Shown here: in pieces, positions 33,516 to 37,011 of the stretch
How positions within the stretch are numbered: the first letter of the stretch is position 1
Layout: each line of letters opens with the position of its first letter
Origin: Branchiostoma floridae
Lineage: Eukaryota; Chordata; Leptocardii; Amphioxiformes; Branchiostomatidae
Assembly (NCBI RefSeq): GCF_000003815.2
Contig: NC_049990.1
Location: forward strand, 11,634,174-11,671,184
DNA length: 37,011 nt
Direction: 5' to 3'
Translations under genes and position numbers: made by a program
Notes under the pieces: generated by a model
What the model saw: only the letters and a program-made list of their open reading frames with translations
What the model was told of the DNA's origin: nothing
Database searches by the model: none

Positions 33516-33927
33516 NNNNNNNNNNNNNNNNNNNNNNNNNNNNNNNNNNNNNNNNNNNNNNNNNNNNNNNNNNNNNNNNNNNNNNNNNNNNNNNNNNNNN
33601 NNNNNNNNNNNNNNNNNNNNNNNNNNNNNNNNNNNNNNNNNNNNNNNNNNNNNNNNNNNNNNNNNNNNNNNNNNNNNNNNNNNNNNNNNNNNNNNNNNNN
33701 NNNNNNNNNNNNNNNNNNNNNNNNNNNNNNNNNNNNNNNNNNNNNNNNNNNNNNNNNNNNNNNNNNNNNNNNNNNNNNNNNNNNNNNNNNNNNNNNNNNN
33801 NNNNNNNNNNNNNNNNNNNNNNNNNNNNNNNNNNNNNNNNNNNNNNNNNNNNNNNNNNNNNNNNNNNNNNNNNNNNNNNNNNNNNNNNNNNNNNNNNNNN
33901 NNNNNNNNNNNNNNNNNNNNNNNNNNN
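33516..33927. other. Assembly gap (412 N)
   Basis: A run of N. The five frames drawn through it are artefacts. It could hide an upstream RASL10 exon. Confidence 0.99.
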
Positions 33928-34013
33928 TTTGGGTCAAAAGTAATGCCCACATCTATGTACAGGGAAGGCTCACTATCACGTTTTCTGAATAACGTTTATA
34001 AGAGGGAGAGGTC

Positions 34014-34292
34014 TAGCCTGCATAGCAGGCTTTCTGTGGCCTTTTTTGGCATATAATACACTTTGGCTAGCCATTTCTATTTGTACTCGGTCGCAGATTG
34101 CTGGCGTTTTCTGATTGCCGGTCTCCGAAAGCCTGCACCTAAAATAAACGGTGCATGGAAGTGATATCAAAATTATTTCGGAGGCCGGCAATCAGAAAAC
34201 GCCAGCAATCAGCGACCGAGTACAAATAGAAATGGCCATCAAAGGTGTATTATGAGCCAAAAAAGGCCCCAGAAAGCCTGCTATGGAGGCTA
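34014..34292. mobile_element. Foldback element with 117-bp arms
   Basis: Left arm 34014-34130 and right arm 34176-34292 are inverted repeats of equal length with roughly 90 % identity, sharing for example GATTGCTGGCGTTTTCTGAT. The 45-bp spacer has its own hairpin (TGCACC/GGTGCA, 34134-34155). There is no coding capacity. The structure is that of a foldback MITE, and its transcript would form a long hairpin. Confidence 0.85.
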
Positions 34293-34338
34293 TGACCGGT
34301 CGCTCGTCAGTGTAATAATATATACCAAATACTAAGGT

Positions 34339-34356
34339 GCCGCGTGCCTGCGAAGC
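34339..34356. repeat. Fragment of LINE 3'UTR
   Basis: GCCGCGTGCCTGCGAAGC is an exact 18-bp copy, in opposite orientation, of the LINE 3'UTR segment at 32702-32719. GCCGCGTGCCGCGTG follows it. It is probably a remnant of a second copy of the same family. Confidence 0.5.
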
Positions 34357-34818
34357 CGCGTGCCGCGTGTCAAACTGTACCTTACCGGGAGACTATAAAA
34401 TAGGCAATCAAAGCAGTATTATGACCAAGCTTTACACTGACACTATATAGCAAATGAATATTGTATGACTGGCAATTTAAGAACGAATTGCTTTCGTTGC
34501 CAGGGCAACTTTTAATACGTATTTTCATCCACCACATTTTGATGATAATTGTTGCATCATGCTTGTCTTTTCATAAAGTAGGCAGCGGTAGTTTGCAACA
34601 AAAATTGCATTCATTCATTTTCTGCATACTCATATACTACAGCAATAAGAGCTAATGCTACGTGGGATTTCAAAGAACTAGTTTATTTGCATGGATCCCA
34701 CGTACGCAGTTAAATCCAAATAACTCACGATACAACGCCACAAGAAGCTATTTTAATCTGACCGAGCAAACAGAGTTCAGAACAGATTGACTGAATACAT
34801 TGTGCAAATATTCTACTG

Positions 34819-34865
34819 ACTAGAAAGTCCGACATTTGCTCAGGAGCAAATATAGCATATTTCAA
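34819..34865. repeat. Solo left end of the 3772 element
   Basis: ACTAGAAAG, then CCGACATTTGCTC/GAGCAAATA (a perfect 7-bp hairpin, 34835-34850), then GCATATTTCA closely match 3772-3820. The 162-bp units do not follow, so only the end or a shorter family member is present. A short tandem AAGGTCT tract and GGAT repeats follow to about 34955. Confidence 0.7.
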
Positions 34866-34984
34866 TCTATCTTTATCCCTATCTTAGAGGTTCCCTAAGG
34901 TCTAAGGTCTAAGGTAAGGTTATCCTTATCCCCGGATGGATGGATGGATCCTTATCCCTATCTAGGCATAGCGAACCGCCCCAG

Positions 34985-35404
34985 TTTCCGCATTGGAACG
35001 CGGGGCCGCGCGGTGCACAAATTGTCTTTCGAACGTATCCTACACGTAACCGCTCGGAAAATGCCGACAAAATTGTGCTGGCAATTATCTATGGAATATT
35101 TGCTATCAATCTGTGGTATTTGTTTTCCAAAATACGTAACAATAAGTGAGCTAAAAATCGGTAAAGTCGGAGATACGGTCGAAAAAACCCTACGTTCCGC
35201 CGCCGAAAACGCGGCACCGGCCCGCGCGCGGCGCTGCGGAAATGCCTTTTTTCAACTCAAAAGCCAGCTGACTTCCCGTTCGACTAGACTTCTGGGAAAT
35301 ATATCATGTGAAAGGGGAAAGATCAAGGTTTACGACGGTGATTGTGCAATCTTCATAGCTTGTGGCAAACTGAAATGGCGGGCCAGTGAAAAAAATCGTC
35401 AAAA
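34985..35404 (+). other. CpG-rich region with possible first exon
   Basis: This stretch is much richer in CG than its surroundings (CGCGGGGCCGCGCGG, CCCGCGCGCGGCGC) and ends at a consensus donor CAAAA|GTAAGT (GT at 35405-35406). A 154-codon frame from 34944 runs into the donor but resembles no known protein, and after splicing it stops within three codons. It may be the promoter and non-coding first exon of the transcript continued at 35903. Coding potential is not shown. CpG richness persists to about 35640, in the intron. Confidence 0.35.
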
Positions 35405-35902
35405 GTAAGTGCGAAATTTTACTCTTTATATACATGTTGACAAAAATGCACAAACACAGTAACAAATTTGGGTGCCTTGTGATTGTTAATGTGTAGTTTT
35501 TGTTCGATTTTACGCGAGTTTAGGGAGCTGGGTTTAGCGATACATTTGAGCGGATTTTCGGGGCGTGCGGAAATGGCCCGCCGTAAGGCGGGTGGGAGGG
35601 GGGCATTGCGAGCGCACGCCTGCACGCGCCGCTATTTCATCGTATTATGGAATTTTCTCCTACTAATTAGTTCTGGTGGCGGTGTTTTATTATGTGGAAA
35701 CTGTACCTTACTTTTAGAGTATATTAGACGGATTATTGTAGGCAAATCTACAACGCCAGTTTGCAAATAATTTGTCAAGTTATGTTAGTACCGTATTTCA
35801 TCCCTTTCAGCGGAGTGGCAGTGCATAACCATAGGAAAATATCCCTTTGTATGTTTACACACAGAAATTGGATGCTAATTACTATGTTCTGATGTTTTTC
35901 AG

Positions 35903-36060
35903 TGGATGAAGAGGACAGCCAGAAGACATTCGCTGGGACGTTATTTACAGGCTGGATTAAAGTTGAACTATCATGTGGCTCCAGATGTTTTACTGAGGGA
36001 TGATTGCACTGTTGAAGAATTTTGTTAGCTTGAATTATTAAAGAAAACAATCAATTCTTC
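35903..36060 (+). other. Possible second exon of the CpG-region transcript
   Basis: The acceptor TTCTGATGTTTTTCAG (AG at 35901-35902) is followed by a short exon-like stretch. A reading frame from 35907 encodes about 40 residues (MKRTARRHSLGRYLQ..) to TAG at 36026-36028, and the ATTAAA poly(A) variant is at 36037-36042. Splicing from 35404 would also create AAAATGG at the junction, opening a 33-codon frame (MDEEDSQKTF..). Neither product is recognisable. It could be a long non-coding RNA or a small-protein gene; both calls are weak. Confidence 0.3.
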
Positions 36061-36204
36061 ATTCTTGTCAAATCTGGAAACAGGATTCCAAAATTAATCA
36101 TTCAGTGCACTTTATGACACATATCAGTTCCTGTCACTTGTCATAGACTTAACACCAGGACATATGTTGTAAATACTGTAATGTGATGCTTTTAGTCTAG
36201 CCAG

Positions 36205-36770
36205 TTAATTAGCATATCTAATTACTAATTAGTAAACATTGTTGAATCTCACTGTTAATTATTTTGTATCTAAATGCTACATTAAAAAACAAAAGTTATC
36301 CTTGCCTGAATACAAGATATATTAGTTATATACTTATGATTTGTCATCCAGCCATGATATCCAAATGTTTATTTTGCAAAGATGTAGTTTACTGGTGACA
36401 GCTAATTAGCAGTTTTAATTAGCCTTTTTTTACATATTATTAAACAATCATTTTGCAGTTCACTCTGTTTTTGAGATCTGTTTCCATGTAGATTTAAGAT
36501 GTGAGACAGCCTTTTACAGCAAAGATCACAAGTAATGTAACCTCTGACATGTGTATGCATTTACATATTCCAGTCATTAAGCTCATTTGCATATTTCAAC
36601 CAATTAAAATCCAAAACATGCCTTCTTTACTTGATGACGAAAATGAAAATGAATTCAAGTGTTAGGTTTGCCTTGTCAGCTAGGAGTATTTCTATACACC
36701 TTCCAGTGTAGAAAGAGACCTTTTTTTTAATTAATTCATTAGAAATTACCTGATTAGGCCTAATTAGCAT
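36205..36770. repeat. AT-rich region with repeated TAATTAGC motifs
   Basis: TAATTA occurs about eight times in 570 bp, four of them as TAATTAGC (near 36206, 36405, 36415 and 36763). A perfect octamer ATTTGCAT lies at 36585-36592. This is either a homeodomain/POU-bound regulatory region or an old low-complexity repeat family built on TTAATTAGCAT. No gene was recognised to the right edge. Confidence 0.45.
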
Positions 36771-37011
36771 AAAATACAACTAATTTTCTCTAAAATTTTG
36801 TGTCTGGGCAGCACCTTTCCTGATTTCAAGCTCTTGAAAATTTGAAGACTGTAGCATGAAAAGTGAGAGAGTTATAGTCAAAAATATGTGAATAATTGTG
36901 GATTTCTGGCTATTTATGGTGCCGTGGCTGACAGGACTTTTCCCATAGGGACAATACTTAAGCATCTTCCAATGAAAACACCAAACTTTCAACTCAAAAA
37001 AATCTATAAAA

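Noticed and set aside
34944-35408. 154-codon frame ending at a donor site
   Set aside because: Not listed as a gene: composition changes along it, there is no recognisable domain, and splicing terminates it at once.

Overview
The window looks like eukaryotic, non-vertebrate animal genomic DNA. Genes are split by kilobase-scale introns with GT-AG boundaries, most of the sequence is non-coding and AT-rich, and there are inverted-repeat transposons, a LINE fragment and five N-filled assembly gaps. The two recognisable genes are a cholinesterase with a tailed (T) C-terminal exon and intron phases like the vertebrate cholinesterase genes, and a RASL10-type small GTPase. Together with the repeat content they suggest an invertebrate chordate such as amphioxus. 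That assignment is inference and I could not test it.

Layout. 1-3771 is non-coding, with a few promoter-like motif clusters (CRE plus ETS; NRF1 plus YY1 plus CRE-like). 3772-4740 is a repeat element built on about 162-bp tandem units. 5180-15849, minus strand, is the cholinesterase gene: a large catalytic exon (14331-15849, with an N gap over the active-site serine), a 9-kb intron, and a terminal exon (5180-5316) encoding the amphipathic oligomerisation peptide. The small exon expected between them is not visible and probably lies in the N gap at 7773-8555. The intron also holds a hammerhead-ribozyme-like motif, a triplicated module and a 1.2-kb TTAA-flanked transposon.

15850-30270 is mostly non-coding: a probable 5'UTR intron, a degenerate repeat, two related MITE copies next to a doubtful orphan exon, and a compact GATA-site cluster. 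30590-32442, minus strand, holds the last two exons of a RASL10 Ras-like GTPase ending in a CAAX box. The intron between them carries a third MITE copy whose end meets the splice donor. Its P-loop exon is not visible. 32640-33128 is the 3' end of a non-LTR retrotransposon, and 34014-34292 is a foldback element. 34985-36042 is a CpG-rich stretch with a possible two-exon transcript on the plus strand. 36205-36770 is AT-rich with many TAATTAGC motifs.

The two genes have no evident functional link. The cholinesterase would be a secreted or membrane-tethered acetylcholine-hydrolysing enzyme, and RASL10 a lipid-anchored small GTPase. I found no rRNA, tRNA, CRISPR array or bacterial-type operon. The best candidates for something unusual are the altered heptad spacing in the cholinesterase tail, the hammerhead-like motif, the MITE-splice donor junction, and the repeated CRE-ETS pairs.
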